A stretch of DNA of 37,063 bases from Planctomycetota bacterium (GTDB taxonomy: Bacteria; Planctomycetota; Planctomycetia; Pirellulales; UBA1268): NCBI GenBank assembly GCA_027592945.1, contig JAQCJP010000007.1, positions 1 to 37,063 of the forward strand, in the 5' to 3' direction. The notes beneath the pieces were generated by a model that saw only the letters and a program-made list of their open reading frames with translations, was not told the DNA's origin and did no database searches. Both the position numbers and the translations under genes were made by a program. Below are positions 7,772 through 15,590 of the stretch, one piece after another; position 1 is the stretch's first letter, and each line of letters starts with the position of its first letter.

Positions 7772-9142
7772 CTACTCGTCGCCCTTCAGCGAGGAGAGCA
7801 GGTCCATGGCATCCGGCCGGGTGGCGAAGACAGCCTCGTTGGTCAAGACCTCTTCAAGGATCTTCTGAGCCCGGTCCTTCTCGCCCCGATCAGTCAGCAG
7901 TTTGGCCACGTAGTAGGCCCCGTCGCTGGTCAGCCGGTTGTTGCGGGCGATCTGGTCGAGAATCTTCTCGGCATCTTCCCGCCGGCCGAGCTTGTAGTAA
8001 ACCCAGGCCAGGGTCGTCAGGGCATTGACCTGCTGGGGAGACTTCTCCCGGTACATCGCCACGTTGGCCTCGGCCATCTCCAAGGCCCGCTGCTGGTCGG
8101 TCTTCTCCTCCGACTCGATCAGCACCAGGGCCAGCGAGTTGCTGGCGGCAAAGTTGCCCGGCGACTGAACGTGCGCCTCGTTGAAGAACTTCTCTGCCGT
8201 CTCGTAGTCGCGGGCCACCCGGGCAATCACGCCGCGGACGATGCGGGCGTCGAGGCTGTCGGGTTCGAGCGTGAGCACCTTTTCGGTGATCGTCTGGGCG
8301 TTCTTGAGATCGTTCTGCCCCAGATACCACTGGGCCGAGGCCAGCAAGACCGCCGCGTTGTCGGGTGCCGCCTTCATCGCCGCGTCGATCCACTTCTTGG
8401 CGGTATCCTTCTTGCGATCTTCGTCGTAGAGCCGGGCGAGGGCCAGTTCCGGCTGCAGGGCGTTTTCGTCGAGCTTGCGGGCCTCGCGGAACTCCGCGAT
8501 CGCCTCATCCTGCTTGTCGAGGCGGAAGAGGACGTTTCCCAGCCGGAAGTGGGCACCGGCGTTGTCGGGATCGAGTTCGATCCAGGCCTTGAGATGCTTG
8601 TAGGCCCTCTCCCACTCCCGCCGGGCCTCGGCGACGGCTGCCGTGCCGGCCTCGGAACGAATCTGGAAATCACGCTTCCGCTTGGGATTCTGGTCGAAGC
8701 CGGCCGTCAGCTCGTTGGCCCGGTCGAAGAGCACCGCCGAGTCGGTGACGCGGCGATCCTGAAAGGCGAGGTCGGCGAGCATCAGGTAGGGCTCGGGATC
8801 GGCCGGAAACTTGACGACCGTCTGCTCGAGTTCGGCCCGGGCCGGCATCAGCTGGTTCACGCTCAGCCAGAGCATCGCCATCATCACGCCCGGCGGCGGC
8901 AGCTTCTCGTTGTTGTTGCGGGCCCGCTCCAGGATCGCCCGGCAGCCGTCGATGTCGCGATCTTGAAACCGCTTGATCGCGTTGTTGATGTCCTTGTATT
9001 GCGAGTCGTCGGAGACCGCCTTGCCGATCAGTGTCTTGGCGGTCACCTGGGCCCGGGCAAACTCACCCCGGGCGAGGACGGCGATGGCGGCGAGAACGAG
9101 AATCAAGCGGCCGGCACAACGAACCAGCGGACGTGAGAGCAT
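7772..9142 (-). CDS. secreted TPR-repeat protein
   Basis: The product is 456 residues, starting at ATG 9142 with a GGAG about 11 bases upstream. A signal peptide (GRLILVLAAIAVLARGEFARA) is followed by tetratricopeptide repeats through most of the chain, with typical TPR features such as AGAHFRLGNVLFRLDKQDEA, VLLASAQWYLGQNDLKNAQT and ALTTLAWVYYKLGRREDAE. TPR proteins are binding scaffolds, and the signal peptide places this one outside the cytoplasm. It is divergent from the ABC-permease gene at 9272 across a 129-nt gap that should hold promoters for both; I see no clear consensus there. A specific partner cannot be inferred. Family call is very secure. Confidence 0.9.
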   Translation of the reverse strand: MLSRPLVRCAGRLILVLAAIAVLARGEFARAQVTAKTLIGKAVSDDSQYKDINNAIKRFQDRDIDGCRAILERARNNNEKLPPPGVMMAMLWLSVNQLMPARAELEQTVVKFPADPEPYLMLADLAFQDRRVTDSAVLFDRANELTAGFDQNPKRKRDFQIRSEAGTAAVAEARREWERAYKHLKAWIELDPDNAGAHFRLGNVLFRLDKQDEAIAEFREARKLDENALQPELALARLYDEDRKKDTAKKWIDAAMKAAPDNAAVLLASAQWYLGQNDLKNAQTITEKVLTLEPDSLDARIVRGVIARVARDYETAEKFFNEAHVQSPGNFAASNSLALVLIESEEKTDQQRALEMAEANVAMYREKSPQQVNALTTLAWVYYKLGRREDAEKILDQIARNNRLTSDGAYYVAKLLTDRGEKDRAQKILEEVLTNEAVFATRPDAMDLLSSLKGDE

Positions 9143-9271
9143 GGCGAGAAAACTCCAGCGAGACTGTGAGAAGCAAAATGCGATGAGACCGAATCCCTGT
9201 GCGACCCGGAATCTATTACTCTAACGCTGCTGGAAGCGGGTTTCCACCGTTGGCGAAAAAGGGCCGTCGGC

Positions 9272-10930
9272 ATGCTCCTCGGTGCGGTTTGCGAGCGGGA
9301 GATGATGGTTGCGCCGCGAACCCGCGGCCTCTATCTGGCCCGCGGCCTGGCAGCCGCCACCCTGCTGGCGATCATCGCCACCTGCTGGCTGGTCGTGACC
9401 GGATCCCAGAGCCTCACGACCCTCGGCGACACAGCCCGATTCGCCGCCACGCTGCTGCGAATCATGGCGCCGCTGCAGCTCTCGTTGGCGGTGCTCGTCG
9501 CCGCGCTGGTGGCCGTCCTCGCCGTTGGCGTCGAGAAGGACCGGCGGACCCTCGAACTCCTGCTTGTCAGCCGGCTGGGCGACCCGCAGCTGGTGTTAGG
9601 CAAACTCGCCGGCAGCCTCCTGCGGGTGGGGCTGCTGCTGGTGGCCGCTGCGCCGCTCTTTGCCCTGGCCTCGCTCTTTGGCGGCGTCACGCCGCCGCAG
9701 CTCAGCCGACTGTTTCTGGTGACGGCTGCCGCAGCGGTGGCGGCGGCCAGCCTCGGCAACGCGGCGGCCTTTTGGCGCGACACCACTTTTCAGGCCTTGG
9801 CCATGACTGCCTCCGCTCTGGTCGCCTGGCTCGCCTGCGGCGAGGCGGCGGCGATCGTTGGGGGAGCCCGCTGGGGTGATATCGTCTCGCCGGCCCGGGC
9901 CGCCCTGGCCTCGCTGACGCCCGGTGGCGATCGATCATTGACAGGCTTCCTGGCTGTCTCCGCCGGAATCGCGGTGATCACCAGCGGAATCGCCGTCGCT
10001 CGGGTGCGACGGTGGAATACCGCAACGGAACGCCGTCAGGAGCCTGTGGCAACCGCGGGCCGGCGGCAAGCGCGACAGGTCTGGGCCAATCCCGTGCTCT
10101 GGCGAGAGATCCGCACCAGGGCGCACGGTCGGGCGATGGTTGTGGTGCGGATCGCCTGGCTGGCCATCTTTCTCGTGGCCGTGGCGGGCGTGGCGGTCGC
10201 CGCCGATGCGGAGCGTCCCGATCGCTTTGCCGTCGCCGCCGCCGTGGTGCCGATGGTGCTGGCGAGCCTTCTGGCGATCGCGGCCCTGGCCGTGACAAGC
10301 GTGACGGCCGAACGCGATCGCGGCACGCTCGATCTGCTGCTGGTCAGCGATCTGGAGCCCAGGGAGTTCGTCTGGGGCAAGCTGCTGGGCGTGATTGCCG
10401 CTGCCAGGGAAATGGCCCTGCTGCCGCTGGTGGTCTGCGGGGCGCTCGTGCCGCTGGGAATGGCGACCGGTGAGCAGGCATTTTATATGGTCGCTGGCCT
10501 CGCGCTCTTGACCTTCTTCGCAGCCGTGCTGGGCGTTTATGCCGGGCTGTCGCACCCGATCTCGCGACAGGCGATCGCCGTGACCCTCGGCATCGTGGCC
10601 TTCCTCTCGATCGGGGTCGCCACGGCGATGCGAATCATGGTCGCCTTCGGCGGGAGCTTCGAGTTGCAACTGGCGCCCTTTCTGGCCGCGATCGTGGGAG
10701 GAGGCGTGGGCCTCTATGCGGCCCTCTCCACCCGCAACCCGTCGCCGGCGGTCGCCTGGACCTCGGCCTTGCTGCCGGCGCTGACCTTCGTGGCCATCAC
10801 CGGCTTTCTGCAGGGCAGCAGCCTGCAGGTCTTCCTGGTCACGCTCGCGGCCTACGGCTTCGCCACCCTGGCCCTCTTGATTCCCTCGATCGCCGCCTTC
10901 GACCTGCTCACCGGCCGCAGCAGCGAATGA
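9272..10930 (+). CDS. ABC-2-type transporter permease, two homologous halves
   Basis: The product is a 552-residue polytopic membrane protein of about twelve hydrophobic segments. It is built from two similar halves. EKDRRTLELLLVSRL near residue 88 is matched by ERDRGTLDLLLVSDL near residue 346. Both are followed by a GKL motif (LVLGKLAGSLLRVG and FVWGKLLGVIAAAREM). This signature is typical of ABC-2/gliding-type permeases, where two separate subunits or a dimer usually form the channel. Here a single chain appears to carry both. No ATP-binding subunit is encoded next to it, so it must pair with one elsewhere or act alone. It starts divergently from the TPR gene and ends 22 nt from the convergent TPR lipoprotein gene. 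Substrate is unknown. Confidence 0.85.
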   Translation: MLLGAVCEREMMVAPRTRGLYLARGLAAATLLAIIATCWLVVTGSQSLTTLGDTARFAATLLRIMAPLQLSLAVLVAALVAVLAVGVEKDRRTLELLLVSRLGDPQLVLGKLAGSLLRVGLLLVAAAPLFALASLFGGVTPPQLSRLFLVTAAAAVAAASLGNAAAFWRDTTFQALAMTASALVAWLACGEAAAIVGGARWGDIVSPARAALASLTPGGDRSLTGFLAVSAGIAVITSGIAVARVRRWNTATERRQEPVATAGRRQARQVWANPVLWREIRTRAHGRAMVVVRIAWLAIFLVAVAGVAVAADAERPDRFAVAAAVVPMVLASLLAIAALAVTSVTAERDRGTLDLLLVSDLEPREFVWGKLLGVIAAAREMALLPLVVCGALVPLGMATGEQAFYMVAGLALLTFFAAVLGVYAGLSHPISRQAIAVTLGIVAFLSIGVATAMRIMVAFGGSFELQLAPFLAAIVGGGVGLYAALSTRNPSPAVAWTSALLPALTFVAITGFLQGSSLQVFLVTLAAYGFATLALLIPSIAAFDLLTGRSSE

Positions 10931-10952
10931 CTCCGACAGACCAAGGCGTTTG

Positions 10953-11777
10953 TCAGCGGGTCGGGCCGCGGGGTTCGACCGCGATTACGGGCACCGCGGC
11001 AGGTTGGAGGGCGGTCAGCCGGGCGGCCGCCTCGGCAGGGGCGTCGCCCTGCGAGACGGCCCGCTGGTAGCTCTCGATGGCGTCGGCCGGACGACCGAGG
11101 GCCTCCTGGGCCAGGCCTTCCAGATAGAGCACCTCGGCCGGGAGATCGCCCGGGCCGTAGGTCTCCCCAAGAATCGCCAGCGTCGCCAGGGCCCGCTGCG
11201 GCCGGTCGAGCCGCCGGTAGGCCTCGGCCGTGTCGAGCAGCGTGCCGCGACTCTCGGCCGCCAGCGCTAGCGACCGATGGAAGTCTGCCAGAGCTGGCTG
11301 GGGCTGCCCGCGGGCCAGCGACACCTGACCACGAAGGTGCCAGGCCTCGGCGTTGCGAGGCGCCATTCGAACCGCCTCGCCAGCCAGTCGATCGGCTTCG
11401 TCGAAGAGGCCGAGCTCCAGATACATCCGACCGGCCTCGATCGAGAGCCCGGCGTCGGCCGGCGAGAGTTCGAGGGCCTTGGCGATCTGCGTGATCGCCT
11501 CCATTTCCAGGCCCCGCTGCCAGAGCACCTCGGCATAGTGCCGCCGGGCATCGACATCGAGCGGGCAGTTCTGCACGGCCTGTTCGAGGAGCGACTCTGC
11601 GCGAATCAGGTCGCTCCGGTCGGCTGCCGACAGGCCTTCGTTGCAGAGCCGGCGGGCATCGGCCACCTCCGGCGGTACAGGCCCCCGCTTCGGCATCAGG
11701 CTGCACCCCACCCCGCACGATGCGATCACGACCGCAACGCCGAAGACCGGCACGGGCAGGCGGGGAAACGCAGGCAT
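10953..11777 (-). CDS. TPR-repeat lipoprotein
   Basis: The product is 274 residues from ATG at 11777. The track start at 11963 adds a low-quality leader. The N-terminus ends in a lipobox (VVIASCGVGCSLMP), so the protein is probably lipidated and anchored to a membrane. The body is tetratricopeptide repeats (RRHYAEVLWQRGLEMEAITQ, AGRMYLELGLFDEADRLAGE, AWHLRGQVSLARGQPQPALA, YLEGLAQEALGRPADAIESY). It most likely serves as a periplasmic protein-binding scaffold. It converges on the ABC permease gene (22-nt gap) and diverges from the thioredoxin-like gene. No convincing ribosome-binding site is seen, so the start is chosen on the lipoprotein signal. Confidence 0.82.
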   Translation of the reverse strand: MPAFPRLPVPVFGVAVVIASCGVGCSLMPKRGPVPPEVADARRLCNEGLSAADRSDLIRAESLLEQAVQNCPLDVDARRHYAEVLWQRGLEMEAITQIAKALELSPADAGLSIEAGRMYLELGLFDEADRLAGEAVRMAPRNAEAWHLRGQVSLARGQPQPALADFHRSLALAAESRGTLLDTAEAYRRLDRPQRALATLAILGETYGPGDLPAEVLYLEGLAQEALGRPADAIESYQRAVSQGDAPAEAAARLTALQPAAVPVIAVEPRGPTR

Positions 11778-12007
11778 CAGGAGCGACGGCAGGCCACGGA
11801 GCCGGGACGATAGCGGGCCAGCCGCCGAGACAACAGACCGTCCGCCCGAGCGATTGCAAGCGGGAGGCTCCCAGTTCACCCGGCTTACCAGGGCCGCCTC
11901 GCTTGCGATGCGTGATCGGCCCAGCGGCCGCCCCGGCGGCCTTGCCCCCCTGCACTGGCCCATCTACAAGCCCCGCTCCCCCGCGTCGCGTCGGAAGAGG
12001 CTTTTCC

Positions 12008-12583
12008 TTGTCACGGCTTTCGTCACGGTTTTCTCTGCCCCTGCATGCTGTCGCCTGGACGTTCCTCATCGTCGGCTGCGACATCCGCGACGAGCAGCCC
12101 CGGGTGGAGTCCGACAGTCCCTGGCTCGAGGCGGTGGCTCGGCGGATCGAGGCCGACGCCACCGGGGAAACCGCCACCGGCTCCGACACCCGTCTGCCCG
12201 CCGAGCCGATCACCGACTTCGCCTCCGGGGCAAGGCGGGCGGCCGTCGAGCGGCTGCCGCTGCTGTTGGTCTTTCAGGCCCGCTGGTGCCGCTGGAGCGG
12301 CGAGGTCGTCGAGACGCTCCGCAGCGATGCCCGGCTCAGCGATGATGCCGGCCGCTTCGTTTGTGCAACGGTGGATGCCGACCACGACGCTGCCGTCTGC
12401 CGATCGTTCGGCGTGACGATGTTCCCGACCGTGATCGTGCTCGACGAGACGGGCCGGGAGCGGTTTCGGGCCACCGGCCGCGGAGCCCGCCGCAACCTCT
12501 CGGCAGCACTGGCTGCCGCCCTCGATCCCGGCCTCCGGGTCGGCAGCCTTCCCGATGCCCGACCCGGCCGATCCTCGCAGTGA
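12008..12583 (+). CDS. thioredoxin-fold lipoprotein with WCRWS active-site variant
   Basis: The track shows 287 residues, but the first 96 are low-complexity. TTG at 12008 lies seven bases after a GAAGAGG ribosome-binding site and yields 191 residues with a lipoprotein signal (HAVAWTFLIVGC, then DIRDEQ). The thioredoxin-like region spans about residues 70-165: LPLLLVFQARWCRWSGEVVE, then VDADHDAAVCRSFGVTMFPT with the cis-proline, and a terminal strand (VIVLDETGRERFRATG). The canonical CxxC is C-R-W-S, so only the first cysteine remains. This points to a monothiol-type or non-redox role rather than a classical disulfide exchanger. The sulfotransferase starts 7 nt after the stop, probably on the same transcript. 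The fold call is strong; the TTG start is a reasoned choice. Confidence 0.75.
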   Translation: MSRLSSRFSLPLHAVAWTFLIVGCDIRDEQPRVESDSPWLEAVARRIEADATGETATGSDTRLPAEPITDFASGARRAAVERLPLLLVFQARWCRWSGEVVETLRSDARLSDDAGRFVCATVDADHDAAVCRSFGVTMFPTVIVLDETGRERFRATGRGARRNLSAALAAALDPGLRVGSLPDARPGRSSQ

Positions 12584-12589
12584 GTTACG

Positions 12590-13801
12590 ATGCCGCAGTC
12601 GTCACCCGCCAGCCAACCTCCGCCCGCGATGACCGCACCGGCCTCTTCCCCCGCGACCACTGCCGGCAAGCCCCCCGGGGCTGAAGGCTTCCACGCCTAC
12701 CCGTGGTGGAGCCCCCGCTTCTGGCACGGGATGCCGCTGGGGGTCTGGCTGCGACTGGTCGCCGAACACCGGGCCCGGTTTTCACCATCCCGGCTCGGCC
12801 TGGTCGCCACGATCTCGACGGCCGCCGCCTCCAACTCACTGGCCGAGCCGCTCAGCGAGGCCCGTTACCGCCGCAAGCTCAACCAGGCCCCGGCCACGCC
12901 GCCGCCGCTGTTCATCCTCGGCCACTGGCGGAGCGGGACAACCCTGCTCCACGAACTGCTGATGCTCGACGAGCGCTTCTGCTGCCCATCCACCTACCAA
13001 TGCTTCGCGCCGGGGCATTTCCTGCTGACCGAGGCGATCCTGACCCGGATGCTTGCCTGGATGATGCCCTCCAAGCGGCCGATGGACAACGTGGCGGCCG
13101 GCTGGTCGCGTCCCCAGGAAGACGAGTTCGCCCTGGCCAACATGGGTGCCCCCTCGCCCTATCGCCGGATGGCCTTTCCGCTCACCAGCCCGGCCGAGCC
13201 GGTCGCCCTCGATATCAGCAAGTTGTCTGCCGCCGACCAGGCCCGCTGGCAGGAAACCCTGCGGCAGTTCCTGACAAGACTCGCCGTCCGAGACAGCCGG
13301 CGTCCGGTGCTCAAGAGCCCGCCCCACACGGCCCGGCTCGGTATCCTCGCGCGGATGTTTCCCGAAGGTCGCTTCCTGCACGTGGTGCGGGATCCGTTCG
13401 TCGTCTTCCCGTCGACCGTTCGGCTCTGGCGATCGCTCGACCACGTGCAGGGGCTGCAGGCAGGCCCGGCCGCCGATCTCGAGGAGTATGTGTTCGCCTG
13501 CTTCGAAGAGATGTATGCAGCCTTCGAGCGGGATCGGCGAGAACTGCCGGACAACCGCCTCCACGAGGTTCGCTATGAAGATCTGGTGGCCGATCCGGTC
13601 GCCTGCCTGGCCGAGGCCTACGAGCGGCTCGAACTCGACGACTTCGCCAAAGTCAGGCCGGCCCTCGAGTCGCACGTCGCGGCGATGAAGCAATATCGGA
13701 CCAACACCTACCACCACGATGCCCAGGTCGTCGCGGAGATCACCCGCCGCTGGCGGCCCTTCATCGACCGCTATGGCTACGAGGTGCCCGAGGCCGACTG
13801 A
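12590..13801 (+). CDS. sulfotransferase family protein
   Basis: The product is 403 residues and belongs to the PAPS-dependent sulfotransferase family (Sulfotransfer_3 type), which moves a sulfuryl group from 3'-phosphoadenylyl sulfate to a hydroxyl or amine. The 5'-phosphosulfate loop is ILGHWRSGTTLLHELL near residues 105-120. The 3'-phosphate-binding motif is LHVVRDPFVVFPSTV near 262-276, and the dimer/PAPS region VRYEDLVADP lies near 325. The first 30 residues are Pro/Ala/Ser-rich, so a start further in is possible. It is 7 nt downstream of the thioredoxin-like gene. Its 3' end overlaps the convergent flhB gene by 25 nt, yet its own C-terminus (WRPFIDRYGYEVPEAD) is typical. The acceptor is unknown; glycans or lipids are common in this family. 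Confidence 0.9.
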   Translation: MPQSSPASQPPPAMTAPASSPATTAGKPPGAEGFHAYPWWSPRFWHGMPLGVWLRLVAEHRARFSPSRLGLVATISTAAASNSLAEPLSEARYRRKLNQAPATPPPLFILGHWRSGTTLLHELLMLDERFCCPSTYQCFAPGHFLLTEAILTRMLAWMMPSKRPMDNVAAGWSRPQEDEFALANMGAPSPYRRMAFPLTSPAEPVALDISKLSAADQARWQETLRQFLTRLAVRDSRRPVLKSPPHTARLGILARMFPEGRFLHVVRDPFVVFPSTVRLWRSLDHVQGLQAGPAADLEEYVFACFEEMYAAFERDRRELPDNRLHEVRYEDLVADPVACLAEAYERLELDDFAKVRPALESHVAAMKQYRTNTYHHDAQVVAEITRRWRPFIDRYGYEVPEAD

Positions 13802-14532
13802 GCCCGCCCCGCCGGCTGCCGCTGCCGCTGGAGCAGCTTCACCCGCGGATCGGCTTGGAGCTCCTTCTGCTCCTCGGCAAGTTCGGTCGGCGTCATCCGG
13901 ATGCTCCGCTCAAAGCGGCGGCGAGCCAGCAGCCATTGGCCGAACGCCAACGCCGCGGCCGTGAAGGCCAGGCCAGCCATCGCCCGCCAGGCGACGACCG
14001 CCACGCCCCCGACGTCGCCAGGCTCCGCAGCCCGCTGCTGGAGCACTGCCAGCGGACGGGCCGCCACGAAGCCCGTCGCCACGATCATCGCAAGCCCCGC
14101 CGCTGCCGTCAGCAGCGTGGCAAGCGTGCCACGTGAAAAGATGCGGCCCAGCCCGGCCAGCGGGTTGATCCGCTGCGGATCGAACCTCATCCGCCCGGGC
14201 TGCCAAGAAAGACCGTCGCAGGCAAAGCGGACTGCCAGACCGGCCACCGCCGACGCAGTCAGCAGGCCGACGGTAGGCATCAGGAGGGCCGCCGCGAAGG
14301 CCCAGGAAAAGCCCACGCCCCGGTTGACGGCCACGGCGGCGGTGACCGCTTCACCGATCGCATCGCGGGCCGCGGGAATCGTGTGGCGAGCCCAGGCCGG
14401 CAAGAGCAGGATGGCGACCCCGGCCGATGCCGCCCAGGCTGGCAGGTCGGCCGGAGCCCCGAGCCCCTGGCGGCGAGCCTGTTCACGCCGCCGGGGTGTG
14501 GCCGGGATCGTGCGGTCGTGGGTGTCGGCCAT
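13777..14532 (-). CDS. flhB: FlhB flagellar export protein lacking its C-terminal cytoplasmic domain
   Basis: The product is 251 residues from ATG at 14532 (GGGAG about seven bases upstream). FlhB recruits substrates and switches specificity in the flagellar type III export gate. The N-terminus has the family motif region (RTIPATPRRREQARRQG), followed by four hydrophobic segments with RMRFDPQRINPLAGLGRIFS between them. The linker RMTPTELAEEQKELQADPRVK matches the usual entry to the cytoplasmic domain. The protein then ends in RQRQPAGRAQSASGTS. The autocleaving NPTH motif and the rest of the FlhB-C domain are missing (full-length FlhB is about 350-380 residues). The gene's end overlaps the convergent sulfotransferase by 25 nt, so there is no room for the missing domain. 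It is last in the fliF-O-P-Q-R-flhB cluster. The domain may be encoded separately elsewhere. Confidence 0.85.
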   Translation of the reverse strand: MADTHDRTIPATPRRREQARRQGLGAPADLPAWAASAGVAILLLPAWARHTIPAARDAIGEAVTAAVAVNRGVGFSWAFAAALLMPTVGLLTASAVAGLAVRFACDGLSWQPGRMRFDPQRINPLAGLGRIFSRGTLATLLTAAAGLAMIVATGFVAARPLAVLQQRAAEPGDVGGVAVVAWRAMAGLAFTAAALAFGQWLLARRRFERSIRMTPTELAEEQKELQADPRVKLLQRQRQPAGRAQSASGTS

Positions 14533-14546
14533 TGTGATCTCCCGGC

Positions 14547-15320
14547 TCAGGGTCCAACGCCGAAACAACGCTCGAGGAGCGGTCCCGCGGCGGCCGCAAA
14601 GCCTTCTGTCCAGACGCCCGCTCCGGCATAGACCGCAGCCAATATCACCAGTGACGCCGCTGCCTGCAGCAGGCCCGCTCCCGGTGTAAAGCGAACCGTC
14701 CGCAGGCAGATCGCGGCGGCGACGTGGAAGGTGAGCACGGCCGCAACAGCCGGAGCCGCCAACGATGCGGCCAGGGCCAGGGCAAGGCCGGGCACCGCGG
14801 CCGCCTGCTCGACCAGCGCGTCAATCGATCCGCCAGCGGCCAGGCCGCCCACCGGCATGTCCGCCACGCTGTCGATGAGCCCGGCGATGATCGCCAGGTG
14901 ACCGCCGGCAGCGAGAAAGCCGGCGACTGCCATCCAGGTGGCCAGCCGAGCCGCCGCGCCCTCGCCGGCCGCGGCGTCCGGCGTGAAGTCGTCGGCCCAG
15001 GAGAGGCCCGAGATCATCCCGAGGATCTGGCCGGCCCAGGCTGCCGCGGCAAACACGATCGCCGCGGCCAGGCCCATGCCGAGGCCGACGACAGCCTCGC
15101 CGGCCAGCAGCACGAGGAGGGGCGGCCGCGGTGCCGCCGCTGCCGCCGCGGGCAACGCCACCGCCGCCAGCGCAATGACAGCCACCGCCCGCAGTCGCAG
15201 GTCGAGCCGCGGAAAGACTGGCAGTCCGCCGACGGCCACCGCCGCGGCCATCCTCGCGATCACACCGAGGGCGATCGCCGGGTCGGCGGCGAGGATTCCA
15301 GGAAGCGAATCGGCCGGCAT
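14547..15320 (-). CDS. fliR: FliR flagellar export gate protein
   Basis: The product is 257 residues, the usual family length. FliR joins FliP and FliQ in the export gate at the base of the flagellum. The chain is almost entirely hydrophobic. The family's best-conserved stretch is visible as GEAVVGLGMGLAAAIVFAAA followed by GQILGMISGLSWADDFTP, near residues 73-113. FliR is generally poorly conserved, so genomic position (fliQ 4 nt upstream, flhB 14 nt downstream) supports the call. Start is ATG at 15320. The sequence is unusually alanine-rich, consistent with the GC-rich genome. Confidence 0.88.
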   Translation of the reverse strand: MPADSLPGILAADPAIALGVIARMAAAVAVGGLPVFPRLDLRLRAVAVIALAAVALPAAAAAAPRPPLLVLLAGEAVVGLGMGLAAAIVFAAAAWAGQILGMISGLSWADDFTPDAAAGEGAAARLATWMAVAGFLAAGGHLAIIAGLIDSVADMPVGGLAAGGSIDALVEQAAAVPGLALALAASLAAPAVAAVLTFHVAAAICLRTVRFTPGAGLLQAAASLVILAAVYAGAGVWTEGFAAAAGPLLERCFGVGP

Positions 15321-15324
15321 CGGT

Positions 15325-15576
15325 TCAGGGCCCCGCGGCGAGACGGAAGAGTTCGGCCAGCCGGTCGACCATCCAAGGAAGCGTCCAGAGCACCGCCAGG
15401 CCCATGACCAGCAGCCGGGGCACCAGCCCGATGATCGGCTCCTGCACCCCGGTGGCGGCCTGCACCAGCCCGGTGACCAGGCCGACTCCCAGCCCGGCCA
15501 ACAGCACGGGCGTCAGCAGGATCCCGCCGGCCAGCACCGCCTCGCGAACGAGTTCAACCAGATCGGTTCCGGTCAT
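15325..15576 (-). CDS. fliQ: FliQ flagellar export gate protein
   Basis: The product is 83 residues, slightly shorter than the usual 86-90, with two membrane helices (EAVLAGGILLTPVLLAGLGV and LVPRLLVMGLAVLWTLPWMV). The connecting segment GLVTGLVQAATGVQEPIIGL contains the conserved A-T-x-x-Q-E motif of FliQ. It forms the export gate together with FliP and FliR. It lies between fliP (14-nt gap) and fliR (4-nt gap). Start is ATG at 15576. Size, topology, motif and position all agree. Confidence 0.93.
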   Translation of the reverse strand: MTGTDLVELVREAVLAGGILLTPVLLAGLGVGLVTGLVQAATGVQEPIIGLVPRLLVMGLAVLWTLPWMVDRLAELFRLAAGP

Positions 15577-15590
15577 TGATCCTGCCGTTG

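Noticed and set aside
9143-9271. Promoter pair in the divergent gap between the TPR and ABC permease genes
   Set aside because: Promoters must exist here, but I found no -35/-10 pair convincing enough to place.
10852-12213. 453-residue minus-strand ORF
   Set aside because: It spans the ends of several real genes in another frame. The TPR lipoprotein in the adjacent frame has clear repeats and a lipobox.
13500-13776. Possible frameshifted FlhB C-terminal domain downstream of the flhB stop
   Set aside because: The region encodes the intact 3' part of the sulfotransferase on the other strand. No NPTH-like sequence was recognised in minus-strand readings there.
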